Below the pieces are notes generated by a model, which was given only the letters and a program-made list of their open reading frames with translations, was not told the DNA's origin and did not search any database. The position numbers were made by a program, and so were the translations under genes. From Rallus limicola (lineage: Eukaryota > Chordata > Aves > Gruiformes > Rallidae), in assembly GCA_022605955.1 (NCBI GenBank), contig JAKCOZ010000316.1, positions 62,001 through 126,000 of the forward strand: a DNA stretch of 64,000 nt, written 5' to 3'. Below are positions 47,701-61,900 of the stretch, one piece after another (the stretch's first letter is position 1; each line of letters starts with the position of its first letter).

Positions 47701-50700
47701 GCAGACCCTGTCACTTTGGCTCTCAGCCTTTTCCTTTGCCTGGAAAGAGGGAACATGCCTGGAACCTCCTACGGTGCTTTTCTCGGCCCTAGCAGACTGC
47801 AGTTCAAAACATGCTAAACGTCCAGCAATAACTCCCAAAGTAAAGAAGCTAGGACTGAAAGGCATAGCTTGTCTGAAACCTCCTAACAGGACACACAAGC
47901 AGACCCTGTCACTTTGGCTCTCAGCCTTTTCCTTTGCCTGGAAAGAGGGAACATGCCTGGAACCTCCTACGGTGCTTTACTCGGCCCTAGCAGACTGCAG
48001 TTCAAAACATGCTAAACGTCCAGCAATAACTCCCAAAGTAAAGAAGCTAGGCCTGAAAGGCATAGCTTGTCTGAAACCTCCTAACAGGACACACAAGCAG
48101 ACCCTGTCACTTTGGCTCTCAGCCTTTTCCTTTGCCTGGAAAGAGGGAACATGCCTGGAACCTCCTACGGTGCTTTTCTCGGCCCTAGCAGACTGCAGTT
48201 CAAAACATGCTAAACGTCCAGCAATAACTCCCAAAGTAAAGAAGCTAGGCATGAAAGGCATAGCTTGTCTGAAACCTCCTAACAGGACACACAAGCAGAC
48301 CCTGTCACTTTGGCTCTCAGCCTTTTCCTTTGCCTGGAAAGAGGGAACATGCCTGGAACCTCCTACGGTGCTTTTCTCGGCCCTAGCAGACTGCAGTTCA
48401 AAACATGCTAAACGTCCAGCAATAACTCCCAAAGTAAAGAAGCTAGGCATGAAAGGCATAGCTTTTCTGAAACCTCCTAACAGGACACACAAGCAGACCC
48501 TGTCACTTTGGCTCTCAGCCTTTTCCTTTGCCTGGAAAGAGGGAACATACCTGCTACCTCCTACAGTGCTTTTCTCGGCCCTAGCAGACTGCAGTTCAAA
48601 ACATGCTAAACGTCCAGCAATAACTCCCAAAGTAAAGAAGCTAGGCATGAAAGGCATAGCTTGTCTGAAACCTCCAAACAGGACACACAAGCAGACCCTG
48701 TCACTTTGGCTCTCAGCCTTTTCCTTTGCCTGGAAAGAGGGAACATGCCTGGAACCTCCTACGGTGCTTTTCTCAGCCCTAGCAGACTGCAGTTCAAAAC
48801 ATGCTAAACGTCCAGCAATAACTCCCAAAGTAAAGAAGCTAGGCATGAAAGGCATAGCTTGTCTGAAACCTCCTAACAGGACACACAAGCAGACCCTGTC
48901 ACTTTGGCTCTCAGCCTTTTCCTTTGCCTGGAAAGAGGGAACATGCCTGGAACCTCCTACGGTGCTTTTCTCGGCCCTAGCAGACTGCAGTTCAAAACAT
49001 GCTAAACGTCCAGCAATAACTCCCAAAGTAAAGAAGCTAGGACTGAAAGGCATAGCTTGTCTGAAACCTCCTAACAGGACACACAAGCAGACCCTGTCAC
49101 TTTGGCTCTCAGCCTTTTCCTTTGCCTGGAAAGAGGGAACATGCCTGGAACCTCCTACGGTGCTTTTCTCGGCCCTAGCAGACTGCAGTTCAAAACATGC
49201 TAAACGTCCAGCAATAACTCCCAAAGTAAAGAAGCTAGGACTGAAAGGCATAGCTTGTCTGAAACCTCCTAACAGGACACACAAGCAGACCCTGTCACTT
49301 TGGCTCTCAGCCTTTTCCTTTGCCTGGAAAGAGGGAACATGCCTGGAACCTCCTACGGTGCTTTTCTCGGCCCTAGCAGACTGCAGTTCAAAACATGCTA
49401 AACGTCCAGCAATAACTCCCAAAGTAAAGAAGCTAGGCATGAAAGGCATAGCTTGTCTGAAACCTCCTAACAGGACACACAAGCAGACCCTGTCACTTTG
49501 GCTCTCAGCCTTTTCCTTTGCCTGGAAAGAGGGAACATACCTGCTACCTCCTACGGTGCTTTTCTCGGCCCTAGCAGACTGCAGTTCAAAACATGCTAAA
49601 CGTCCAGCAATAACTCCCAAAGTAAAGAAGCTAGGACTGAAAGGCATAGCTTGTCTGAAACCTCCTAACAGGACACACAAGCAGACCCTGTCACTTTGGC
49701 TCTCAGCCTTTTCCTTTGCCTGGAAAGAGGGAACATGCCTGGAACCTCCTACGGTGCTTTTCTCGGCCCTAGCAGACTGCAGTTCAAAACATGCTAAACG
49801 TCCAGCAATAACTCCCAAAGTAAAGAAGCTAGGCATGAAAGGCATAGCTTGTCTGAAACCTCCTAACAGGACACACAAGCAGACCCTGTCACTTTGGCTC
49901 TCAGCCTTTTCCTTTGCCTGGAAAGAGGGAACATACCTGCTACCTCCTACGGTGCTTTTCTCGGCCCTAGCAGACTGCAGTTCAAAACATGCTAAACGTC
50001 CAGCAATAACTCCCAAAGTAAAGAAGCTAGGACTGAAAGGCATAGCTTGTCTGAAACCTCCTAACAGGACACACAAGCAGACCCTGTCACTTTGGCTCTC
50101 AGCCTTTTCCTTTGCCTGGAAAGAGGGAACATGCCTGGAACCTCCTACGGTGCTTTTCTCGGCCCTAGCAGACTGCAGTTCAAAACATGCTAAACGTCCA
50201 GCAATAACTCCCAAAGTAAAGAAGCTAGGCATGAAAGGCATAGCTTGTCTGAAACCTCCTAACAGGACTCACAAGCAGACCCTGTCACTTTGGCTCTCAG
50301 CCTTTTCCTTTGCCTGGAAAGAGAGAACATGCCTGGAACCTCCTACGGTGCTTTTCTCGGCCCTAGCAGACTGCAGTTCAAAACATGCTAAACGTCCAGC
50401 AATAACTCCCAAAGTAAAGAAGCTAGGCATGAAAGGCATAGCTTGTCTGAAACCTCCTAACAGGACACACAAGCAGACCCTGTCACTTTGGCTCTCAGCC
50501 TTTTCCTTTGCCTGGAAAGAGGGAACATGCCTGCTACCTCCTACGGTGCTTTTCTCGGCCCTAGCAGACTGCAGTTCAAAACATGCTAAACGTCCAGCAA
50601 TAACTCCCAAAGTAAAGAAGCTAGGCATGAAAGGCATAGCTTGTCTGAAACCTCCTAACAGGACACACAAGCAGACCCTTTCACTTTGGCTCTCAGCCTT

Positions 50701-51600
50701 TTCCTTTGCCTGGAAAGAGGGAACATACCTGCTACCTCCTACGGTGCTTTTCTCGGCCCTAGCAGACTGCAGTTCAAAACATGCTAAACGTCCAGCAATA
50801 ACTCCCAAAGTAAAGAAGCTAGGCATGAAAGGCATAGCTTGTCTGAAACCTCCTAACAGGACACACAAGCAGACCCTGTCACTTTGGCTCTCAGCCTTTT
50901 CCTTTGCCTGGAAAGAGGGAACATGCCTGGAACCTCCTACGGTGCTTTTCTCGGCCCTAGCAGACTGCAGTTCAAAACATGCTAAACGTCCAGCAATAAC
51001 TCCCAAAGTAAAGAAGCTAGGCATGAAAGGCATAGCTTGTCTGAAACCTCCTAACAGGACACACAAGCAGACCCTGTCACTTTGGCTCTCAGCCTTTTCC
51101 TTTGCCTGGAAAGAGGGAACATGCCTGGAACCTCCTACGGTGCTTTTCTCGGCCCTAGCAGACTGCAGTTCAAAACATGCTAAACGTCCAGCAATAACTC
51201 CCAAAGTAAAGAAGCTAGGCATGAAAGGCATAGCTTGTCTGAAACCTCCAAACAGGACACACAAGCAGACCCTGTCACTTTGGCTCTCAGCCTTTTCCTT
51301 TGCCTGGAAAGAGGGAACATGCCTGGAACCTCCTACGGTGCTTTTCTCGGCCCTAGCAGACTGCAGTTCAAAACATGCTAAACGTCCAGCAATAACTCCC
51401 AAAGTAAAGAAGCTAGGACTGAAAGGCATAGCTTGTCTGAAACCTCCTAACAGGACACACAAGCAGACCCTGTCACTTTGGCTCTCAGCCTTTTCCTTTG
51501 CCTGGAAAGAGGGAACATGCCTGGAACCTCCTACGGTGCTTTTCTCGGCCCTAGCAGACTGCAGTTCAAAACATGCTAAACGTCCAGCAATAACTTCCAA
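44767..51600 (-). repeat. Irregular satellite stretch with mixed variants
   Basis: No clean HOR period was found. Marks include GGACAGAAAGG at about 45083, ACCCTTTCAC at 45136 and again at 50680 (28 monomers apart), CTTTACCTGG at about 45955, AGTATAGAGG at 47641 (the reverse of the forward-arm CCTCTATACT allele) and CTTTACTCGG at about 47978. CATAGCTTTTC at 48465 recurs 24 monomers later at 53217, so part of this stretch is ancestral to the next HOR. Confidence 0.75.
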
Positions 51601-54600
51601 AGTATAGAAGCTAGGCATGAAAGGCATAGCTTGTCTGAAACCTCCTAACAGGACACACAAGCAGACCCTGTCACTTTGGCTCTCAGCCTTTTCCTTTGCC
51701 TGGAAAGAGGGAACATGCCTGGAACCTCCTACGGTGCTTTTCTCGGCCCTAGCAGACTGCAGTTCAAAACATGCTAAACGTCCAGCAATAACTCCCAAAG
51801 TAAAGAAGCTAGGCATGAAAGGCATAGCTTGTCTGAAACCTCCTAACAGGACACACAAGCAGACCCTGTCACTTTGGCTCTCAGCCTTTTCCTTTGCCTG
51901 GAATGAGGGAACATACCTGCTACCTCCTACAGTGCTTTTCTCGGCCCTAGCAGACTGCAGTTCAAAACATGCTAAACGTCCAGCAATAACTCCCAAAGTA
52001 AAGAAGCTAGGCATGAAAGGCATAGCTTGTCTGAAACCTCCTAACAGGACACACAAGCAGACCCTGTCACTTTGGCTTTCAGCCTTTTCCTTTGCCTGGA
52101 AAGAGGGAACATGCCTGGAACCTCCTACGGTGCTTTTCTCGGCCCTAGCAGACTGCAGTTCAAAACATGCTAAACGTCCAGCAATAACTCCCAAAGTAAA
52201 GAAGCTAGGCATGAAAGGCATAGCTTGTCTGAAACCTCCTAACAGGACTCACAAGCAGACCCTGTCACTTTGGCTCTCAGCCTTTTCCTTTGCCTGGAAA
52301 GAGGGAACATGCCTGGAACCTCCTACGGTGCTTTTCTCGGCCCTAGCAGACTGCAGTTCAAAACATGCTAAACGTCCAGCAATAACTCCCAAAGTAAAGA
52401 AGCTAGGCATGAAAGGCATAGCTTGTCTGAAACCTCCTAACAGGACACACAAGCAGACCCTGTCACTTTGGCTCTCAGCCTTTTCCTTTGCCTGGAAAGA
52501 GGGAACATGCCTGGAACCTCCTACGGTGCTTTTCTCGGCCCTAGCAGACTGCAGTTCAAAACATGCTAAACGTCCAGCAATAACTCCCAAAGTAAAGAAG
52601 CTAGGCATGAAAGGCATAGCTTGTCTGAAACCTCCTAACAGGACACACAAGCAGACCCTGTCACTTTGGCTCTCAGCCTTTTCCTTTGCCTGGAAAGAGG
52701 GAACATACCTGCTACCTCCTACGGTGCTTTTCTCGGCCCTAGCAGACTGCAGTTCAAAACATGCTAAACGTCCAGCAATAACTCCCAAAGTAAAGAAGCT
52801 AGGCCTGAAAGGCATAGCTTGTCTGAAACCTCCTAACAGGACACACAAGCAGACCCTGTCACTTTGGCTCTCAGCCTTTTCCTTTGCCTGGAAAGAGGGA
52901 ACATGCCTGGAACCTCCTACGGTGCTTTTCTCGGCCCTAGCAGACTGCAGTTCAAAACATGCTAAACGTCCAGCAATAACTCCCAAAGTAAAGAAGCTAG
53001 GCATGAAAGGCATAGCTTGTCTGAAACCTCCTAACAGGACACACAAGCAGACCCTGTCACTTTGGCTCTCAGCCTTTTCCTTTGCCTGGAAAGAGGGAAC
53101 ATGCCTGGAACCTCCTACGGTGCTTTTCTCGGCCCTAGCAGACTGCAGTTCAAAACATGCTAAACGTCCAGCAATAACTCCCAAAGTAAAGAAGCTAGAC
53201 ATGAAAGGCATAGCTTTTCTGAAACCTCCTAACAGGACACACAAGCAGACCCTGTCACTTTGGCTCTCAGCCTTTTCCTTTGCCTGGAAAGAGGGAACAT
53301 ACCTGCTACCTCCTACAGTGCTTTTCTCGGCCCTAGCAGACTGCAGTTCAAAACATGCTAAACGTCCAGCAATAACTCCCAAAGTAAAGAAGCTAGGCAT
53401 GAAAGGCATAGCTTGTCTGAAACCTCCAAACAGGACACACAAGCAGACCCTGTCACTTTGGCTCTCAGCCTTTTCCTTTGCCTGGAAAGAGGGAACATGC
53501 CTGGAACCTCCTACGGTGCTTTTCTCAGCCCTAGCAGACTGCAGTTCAAAACATGCTAAACGTCCAGCAATAACTCCCAAAGTAAAGAAGCTAGGCATGA
53601 AAGGCATAGCTTGTCTGAAACCTCCTAACAGGACACACAAGCAGACCCTGTCACTTTGGCTCTCAGCCTTTTCCTTTGCCTGGAAAGAGGGAACATGCCT
53701 GGAACCTCCTACGGTGCTTTTCTCGGCCCTAGCAGACTGCAGTTCAAAACATGCTAAACGTCCAGCAATAACTCCCAAAGTAAAGAAGCTAGGCATGAAA
53801 GGCATAGCTTGTCTGAAACCTCCTAACAGGACACACAAGCAGACCCTGTCACTTTGGCTCTCAGCCTTTTCCTTTGCCTGGAAAGAGGGAACATGCCTGG
53901 AACCTCCTACGGTGCTTTTCTCGGCCCTAGCAGACTGCAGTTCAAAACATGCTAAACGTCCAGCAATAACTCCCAAAGTAAAGAAGCTAGGCATGAAAGG
54001 CATAGCTTGTCTGAAACCTCCTAACAGGACACACAAGCAGACCCTGTCACTTTGGCTCTCAGCCTTTTCCTTTGCCTGGAAAGAGGGAACATGCCTGGAA
54101 CCTCCTACGGTGCTTTTCTCGGCCCTAGCAGACTGCAGTTCAAAACATGCTAAACGTCCAGCAATAACTCCCAAAGTAAAGAAGCTAGGCATGAAAGGCA
54201 TAGCTTGTCTGAAACCTCCTAACAGGACACACAAGCAGACCCTGTCACTTTGGCTCTCAGCCTTTTCCTTTGCCTGGAAAGAGGGAACATGCCTGGAACC
54301 TCCTACGGTGCTTTTCTCGGCCCTAGCAGACTGCAGTTCAAAACATGCTAAACGTCCAGCAATAACTCCCAAAGTAAAGAAGCTAGGCATGAAAGGCATA
54401 GCTTGTCTGAAACCTCCTAACAGGACACACAAGCAGACCCTGTCACTTTGGCTCTCAGCCTTTTCCTTTGCCTGGAAAGAGGGAACATGCCTGGAACCTC
54501 CTACGGTGCTTTTCTCGGCCCTAGCAGACTGCAGTTCAAAACATGCTAAACGTCCAGCAATAACTCCCAAAGTAAAGAAGCTAGGCATGAAAGGCATAGC

Positions 54601-54966
54601 TTGTCTGAAACCTCCAAACAGGACACACAAGCAGACCCTGTCACTTTGGCTCTCAGCCTTTTCCTTTGCCTGGAAAGAGGGAACATGCCTGGAACCTCCT
54701 ACGGTGCTTTTCTCGGCCCTAGCAGACTGCAGTTCAAAACATGCTAAACGTCCAGCAATAACTCCCAAAGTAAAGAAGCTAGGACTGAAAGGCATAGCTT
54801 GTCTGAAACCTCCTAACAGGACACACAAGCAGACCCTGTCACTTTGGCTCTCAGCCTTTTCCTTTGCCTGGAAAGAGGGAACATGCCTGGAACCTCCTAC
54901 GGTGCTTTTCTCGGCCCTAGCAGACTGCAGTTCAAAACATGCTAAACGTCCAGCAATAACTTCCAA
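51601..54966 (-). repeat. Reverse-arm HOR, 17-monomer unit (3,366 bp)
   Basis: Units are phased on the AACTTCCAAAGTATAG allele, found at 51601, 54967, 58927 and 62887 (AGTATAG start). Linked marks in this unit are TGGAATGAGG (51904), TGGCTTTCAG (about 52078), GGCCTGAAAGG (about 52803), AGACATGAAAGG with CATAGCTTTTC (53217) and CCAAACAGG (about 53427 and 54615). It lacks three monomers present in the following units. Confidence 0.9.
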
Positions 54967-57900
54967 AGTATAGAAGCTAGGCATGAAAGGCATAGCTTGT
55001 CTGAAACCTCCTAACAGGACACACAAGCAGACCCTGTCACTTTGGCTCTCAGCCTTTTCCTTTGCCTGGAAAGAGGGAACATGCCTGGAACATCCTACGG
55101 TGCTTTTCTCGGCCCTAGCAGACTGCAGTTCAAAACATGCTAAACGTCCAGCAATAACTCCCAAAGTAAAGAAGCTAGGCATGAAAGGCATAGCTTGTCT
55201 GAAACCTCCTAACAGGACACACAAGCAGACCCTGTCACTTTGGCTCTCAGCCTTTTCCTTTGCCTGGAATGAGGGAACATACCTGCTACCTCCTACAGTG
55301 CTTTTCTCGGCCCTAGCAGACTGCAGTTCAAAACATGCTAAACGTCCAGCAATAACTCCCAAAGTAAAGAAGCTAGGCATGAAAGGCATAGCTTGTCTGA
55401 AACCTCCTAACAGGACACACAAGCAGACCCTGTCACTTTGGCTTTCAGCCTTTTCCTTTGCCTGGAAAGAGGGAACATGCCTGGAACCTCCTACGGTGCT
55501 TTTCTCGGCCCTAGCAGACTGCAGTTCAAAACATGCTAAACGTCCAGCAATAACTCCCAAAGTAAAGAAGCTAGGCATGAAAGGCATAGCTTGTCTGAAA
55601 CCTCCTAACAGGACTCACAAGCAGACCCTGTCACTTTGGCTCTCAGCCTTTTCCTTTGCCTGGAAAGAGGGAACATGCCTGGAACCTCCTACGGTGCTTT
55701 TCTCGGCCCTAGCAGACTGCAGTTCAAAACATGCTAAACGTCCAGCAATAACTCCCAAAGTAAAGAAGCTAGGCATGAAAGGCATAGCTTGTCTGAAACC
55801 TCCTAACAGGACACACAAGCAGACCCTGTCACTTTGGCTCTCAGCCTTTTCCTTTGCCTGGAAAGAGGGAACATGCCTGGAACCTCCTACGGTGCTTTTC
55901 TCGGCCCTAGCAGACTGCAGTTCAAAACATGCTAAACGTCCAGCAATAACTCCCAAAGTAAAGAAGCTAGGCATGAAAGGCATAGCTTGTCTGAAACCTC
56001 CTAACAGGACACACAAGCAGACCCTGTCACTTTGGCTCTCAGCCTTTTCCTTTGCCTGGAAAGAGGGAACATACCTGCTACCTCCTACGGTGCTTTTCTC
56101 GGCCCTAGCAGACTGCAGTTCAAAACATGCTAAACGTCCAGCAATAACTCCCAAAGTAAAGAAGCTAGGCCTGAAAGGCATAGCTTGTCTGAAACCTCCT
56201 AACAGGACACACAAGCAGACCCTGTCACTTTGGCTCTCAGCCTTTTCCTTTGCCTGGAAAGAGGGAACATGCCTGGAACCTCCTACGGTGCTTTTCTCGG
56301 CCCTAGCAGACTGCAGTTCAAAACATGCTAAACGTCCAGCAATAACTCCCAAAGTAAAGAAGCTAGGCATGAAAGGCATAGCTTGTCTGAAACCTCCTAA
56401 CAGGACACACAAGCAGACCCTGTCACTTTGGCTCTCAGCCTTTTCCTTTGCCTGGAAAGAGGGAACATGCCTGGAACCTCCTACGGTGCTTTTCTCGGCC
56501 CTAGCAGACTGCAGTTCAAAACATGCTAAACGTCCAGCAATAACTCCCAAAGTAAAGAAGCTAGACATGAAAGGCATAGCTTTTCTGAAACCTCCTAACA
56601 GGACACACAAGCAGACCCTGTCACTTTGGCTCTCAGCCTTTTCCTTTGCCTGGAAAGAGGGAACATACCTGCTACCTCCTACAGTGCTTTTCTCGGCCCT
56701 AGCAGACTGCAGTTCAAAACATGCTAAACGTCCAGCAATAACTCCCAAAGTAAAGAAGCTAGGCATGAAAGGCATAGCTTGTCTGAAACCTCCAAACAGG
56801 ACACACAAGCAGACCCTGTCACTTTGGCTCTCAGCCTTTTCCTTTGCCTGGAAAGAGGGAACATGCCTGGAACCTCCTACGGTGCTTTTCTCAGCCCTAG
56901 CAGACTGCAGTTCAAAACATGCTAAACGTCCAGCAATAACTCCCAAAGTAAAGAAGCTAGGCATGAAAGGCATAGCTTGTCTGAAACCTCCTAACAGGAC
57001 ACACAAGCAGACCCTGTCACTTTGGCTCTCAGCCTTTTCCTTTGCCTGGAAAGAGGGAACATGCCTGGAACCTCCTACGGTGCTTTTCTCGGCCCTAGCA
57101 GACTGCAGTTCAAAACATGCTAAACGTCCAGCAATAACTCCCAAAGTAAAGAAGCTAGGCATGAAAGGCATAGCTTGTCTGAAACCTCCTAACAGGACAC
57201 ACAAGCAGACCCTGTCACTTTGGCTCTCAGCCTTTTCCTTTGCCTGGAAAGAGGGAACATGCCTGGAACCTCCTACGGTGCTTTTCTCGGCCCTAGCAGA
57301 CTGCAGTTCAAAACATGCTAAACGTCCAGCAATAACTCCCAAAGTAAAGAAGCTAGGCATGAAAGGCATAGCTTGTCTGAAACCTCCTAACAGGACACAC
57401 AAGCAGACCCTGTCACTTTGGCTCTCAGCCTTTTCCTTTGCCTGGAAAGAGGGAACATACCTGCTACCTCCTACGGTGCTTTTCTCGGCCCTAGCAGACT
57501 GCAGTTCAAAACATGCTAAACGTCCAGCAATAACTCCCAAAGTAAAGAAGCTAGGCATGAAAGGCATAGCTTGTCTGAAACCTCCAAACAGGACACACAA
57601 GCAGACCCTGTCACTTTGGCTCTCAGCCTTTTCCTTTGCCTGGAAAGAGGGAACATGCCTGGAACCTCCTACGGTGCTTTTCTCGGCCCTAGCAGACTGC
57701 AGTTCAAAACATGCTAAACGTCCAGCAATAACTCCCAAAGTAAAGAAGCTAGGACTGAAAGGCATAGCTTGTCTGAAACCTCCTAACAGGACTCACAAGC
57801 AGACCCTGTCACTTTGGCTCTCAGCCTTTTCCTTTGCCTGGAAAGAGGGAACATGCCTGGAACCTCCTACGGTGCTTTTCTCGGCCCTAGCAGACTGCAG

Positions 57901-58926
57901 TTCAAAACATGCTAAACGTCCAGCAATAACTCCCAAAGTAAAGAAGCTAGGCATGAAAGGCATAGCTTGTCTGAAACCTCCTAACAGGACACACAAGCAG
58001 ACCCTGTCACTTTGGCTCTCAGCCTTTTCCTTTGCCTGGAAAGAGGGAACATGCCTGGAAGCTCCTACGGTGCTTTACTCGGCCCTAGCAGACTGCAGTT
58101 CAAAACATGCTAAACGTCCAGCAATAACTCCCAAAGTAAAGAAGCTAGGCATGAAAGGCATAGCTTGTCTGAAACCTCCTAACAGGACACACAAGCAGAC
58201 CCTGTCACTTTGGCTCTCAGCCTTTTCCTTTGCCTGGAAAGAGGGAACATGCCTGGAACCTCCTACGGTGCTTTTCTCGGCCCTAGCAGACTGCAGTTCA
58301 AAACATGCTAAACGTCCAGCAATAACTCCCAAAGTAAAGAAGCTAGGCATGAAAGGCATAGCTTGTCTGAAACCTCCTAACAGGACACACAAGCAGACCC
58401 TGTCACTTTGGCTCTCAGCCTTTTCCTTTGCCTGGAAAGAGGGAACATGCCTGGAACCTCCTACGGTGCTTTTCTCGGCCCTAGCAGACTGCAGTTCAAA
58501 ACATGCTAAACGTCCAGCAATAACTCCCAAAGTAAAGAAGCTAGGCATGAAAGGCATAGCTTGTCTGAAACCTCCAAACAGGACACACAAGCAGACCCTG
58601 TCACTTTGGCTCTCAGCCTTTTCCTTTGCCTGGAAAGAGGGAACATGCCTGGAACCTCCTACGGTGCTTTTCTCGGCCCTAGCAGACTGCAGTTCAAAAC
58701 ATGCTAAACGTCCAGCAATAACTCCCAAAGTAAAGAAGCTAGGACTGAAAGGCATAGCTTGTCTGAAACCTCCTAACAGGACACACAAGCAGACCCTGTC
58801 ACTTTGGCTCTCAGCCTTTTCCTTTGCCTGGAAAGAGGGAACATGCCTGGAACCTCCTACGGTGCTTTTCTCGGCCCTAGCAGACTGCAGTTCAAAACAT
58901 GCTAAACGTCCAGTAATAACTTCCAA
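54967..58926 (-). repeat. Reverse-arm HOR, 20-monomer unit A (3,960 bp)
   Basis: The first part matches the 17-mer at +3,366 bp (TGGAATGAGG 51904 to 55270; CATAGCTTTTC 53217 to 56583). The second part adds three monomers, including the one with GGAAGCTCCTACGG and CTTTACTCGG at about 58060-58080. A private GGAACATCC lies at about 55091. Confidence 0.9.
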
Positions 58927-61900
58927 AGTATAGAAGCTAGGCATGAAAGGCATAGCTTGTCTGAAACCTCCTAACAGGACACACAAGCAGACCCTGTCAC
59001 TTTGGCTCTCAGCCTTTTCCTTTGCCTGGAAAGAGGGAACATGCCTGGAACCTCCTACGGTGCTTTTCTCGGCCCTAGCAGACTGCAGTTCAAAACATGC
59101 TAAACGTCCAGCAATAACTCCCAAAGTAAAGAAGCTAGGCATGAAAGGCATAGCTTGTCTGAAACCTCCTAACAGGACACACAAGCAGACCCTGTCACTT
59201 TGGCTCTCAGCCTTTTCCTTTGCCTGGAATGAGGGAACATACCTGCTACCTCCTACAGTGCTTTTCTCGGCCCTAGCAGACTGCAGTTCAAAACATGCTA
59301 AACGTCCAGCAATAACTCCCAAAGTAAAGAAGCTAGGCATGAAAGGCATAGCTTGTCTGAAACCTCCTAACAGGACACACAAGCAGACCCTGTCACTTTG
59401 GCTCTCAGCCTTTTCCTTTGCCTGGAAAGAGGGAACATGCCTGGAACCTCCTACGGTGCTTTTCTCGGCCCTAGCAGACTGCAGTTCAAAACATGCTAAA
59501 CGTCCAGCAATAACTCCCAAAGTAAAGAAGCTAGGCATGAAAGGCATAGCTTGTCTGAAACCTCCTAACAGGACTCACAAGCAGACCCTGTCACTTTGGC
59601 TCTCAGCCTTTTCCTTTGCCTGGAAAGAGGGAACATGCCTGGAACCTCCTACGGTGCTTTTCTCGGCCCTAGCAGACTGCAGTTCAAAACATGCTAAACG
59701 TCCAGCAATAACTCCCAAAGTAAAGAAGCTAGGCATGAAAGGCATAGCTTGTCTGAAACCTCCTAACAGGACACACAAGCAGACCCTGTCACTTTGGCTC
59801 TCAGCCTTTTCCTTTGCCTGGAAAGAGGGAACATGCCTGGAACCTCCTACGGTGCTTTTCTCGGCCCTAGCAGACTGCAGTTCAAAACATGCTAAACGTC
59901 CAGCAATAACTCCCAAAGTAAAGAAGCTAGGCATGAAAGGCATAGCTTGTCTGAAACCTCCTAACAGGACACACAAGCAGACCCTGTCACTTTGGCTCTC
60001 AGCCTTTTCCTTTGCCTGGAAAGAGGGAACATGCCTGGAACCTCCTACGGTGCTTTTCTCGGCCCTAGCAGACTGCAGTTCAAAACATGCTAAACGTCCA
60101 GCAATAACTCCCAAAGTAAAGAAGCTAGGCATGAAAGGCATAGCTTGTCTGAAACCTCCTAACAGGACACACAAGCAGACCCTGTCACTTTGGCTCTCAG
60201 CCTTTTCCTTTGCCTGGAAAGAGGGAACATGCCTGGAACCTCCTACGGTGCTTTTCTCGGCCCTAGCAGACTGCAGTTCAAAACATGCTAAACGTCCAGC
60301 AATAACTCCCAAAGTAAAGAAGCTAGGACTGAAAGGCATAGCTTGTCTGAAACCTCCTAACAGGACTCACAAGCAGACCCTGTCACTTTGGCTCTCAGCC
60401 TTTTCCTTTGCCTGGAAAGAGGGAACATGCCTGGAACCACCTACGGTGCTTTTCTCGGCCCTAGCAGACTGCAGTTCAAAACATGCTAAACGTCCAGCAA
60501 TAACTCCCAAAGTAAAGAAGCTAGGACTGAAAGGCATAGCTTGTCTGAAACCTCCTAACAGGACACACAAGCAGACCCTGTCACTTTGGCTCTCAGCCTT
60601 TTCCTTTGCCTGGAAAGAGGGAACATACCTGCTACCTCCTACAGTGCTTTTCTCGGCCCTAGCAGACTGCAGTTCAAAACATGCTAAACGTCCAGCAATA
60701 ACTCCCAAAGTAAAGAAGCTAGGCATGAAAGGCATAGCTTGTCTGAAACCTCCAAACAGGACACACAAGCAGACCCTGTCACTTTGGCTCTCAGCCTTTT
60801 CCTTTGCCTGGAAAGAGGGAACATGCCTGGAACCTCCTACGGTGCTTTTCTCAGCCCTAGCAGACTGCAGTTCAAAACATGCTAAACGTCCAGCAATAAC
60901 TCCCAAAGTAAAGAAGCTAGGCATGAAAGGCATAGCTTGTCTGAAACCTCCTAACAGGACACACAAGCAGACCCTGTCACTTTGGCTCTCAGCCTTTTCC
61001 TTTGCCTGGAAAGAGGGAACATGCCTGGAACCTCCTACGGTGCTTTTCTCGGCCCTAGCAGACTGCAGTTCAAAACATGCTAAACGTCCAGCAATAACTC
61101 CCAAAGTAAAGAAGCTAGGCATGAAAGGCATAGCTTGTCTGAAACCTCCTAACAGGACACACAACCAGACCCTGTCACTTTGGCTCTCAGCCTTTTCCTT
61201 TGCCTGGAAAGAGGGAACATGCCTGGAACCTCCTACGGTGCTTTTCTCGGCCCTAGCAGACTGCAGTTCAAAACATGCTAAACGTCCAGCAATAACTCCC
61301 AAAGTAAAGAAGCTAGGCATGAAAGGCATAGCTTGTCTGAAACCTCCTAACAGGACACACAAGCAGACCCTGTCACTTTGGCTCTCAGCCTTTTCCTTTG
61401 CCTGGAAAGAGGGAACATACCTGCTACCTCCTACGGTGCTTTTCTCGGCCCTAGCAGACTGCAGTTCAAAACATGCTAAACGTCCAGCAATAACTCCCAA
61501 AGTAAAGAAGCTAGGCATGAAAGGCATAGCTTGTCTGAAACCTCCAAACAGGACACACAAGCAGACCCTGTCACTTTGGCTCTCAGCCTTTTCCTTTGCC
61601 TGGAAAGAGGGAACATGCCTGGAACCTCCTACGGTGCTTTTCTCGGCCCTAGCAGACTGCAGTTCAAAACATGCTAAACGTCCAGCAATAACTCCCAAAG
61701 TAAAGAAGCTAGGACTGAAAGGCATAGCTTGTCTGAAACCTCCTAACAGGACTCACAAGCAGACCCTGTCACTTTGGCTCTCAGCCTTTTCCTTTGCCTG
61801 GAAAGAGGGAACATGCCTGGAACCTCCTACGGTGCTTTTCTCGGCCCTAGCAGACTGCAGTTCAAAACATGCTAAACGTCCAGCAATAACTCCCAAAGTA

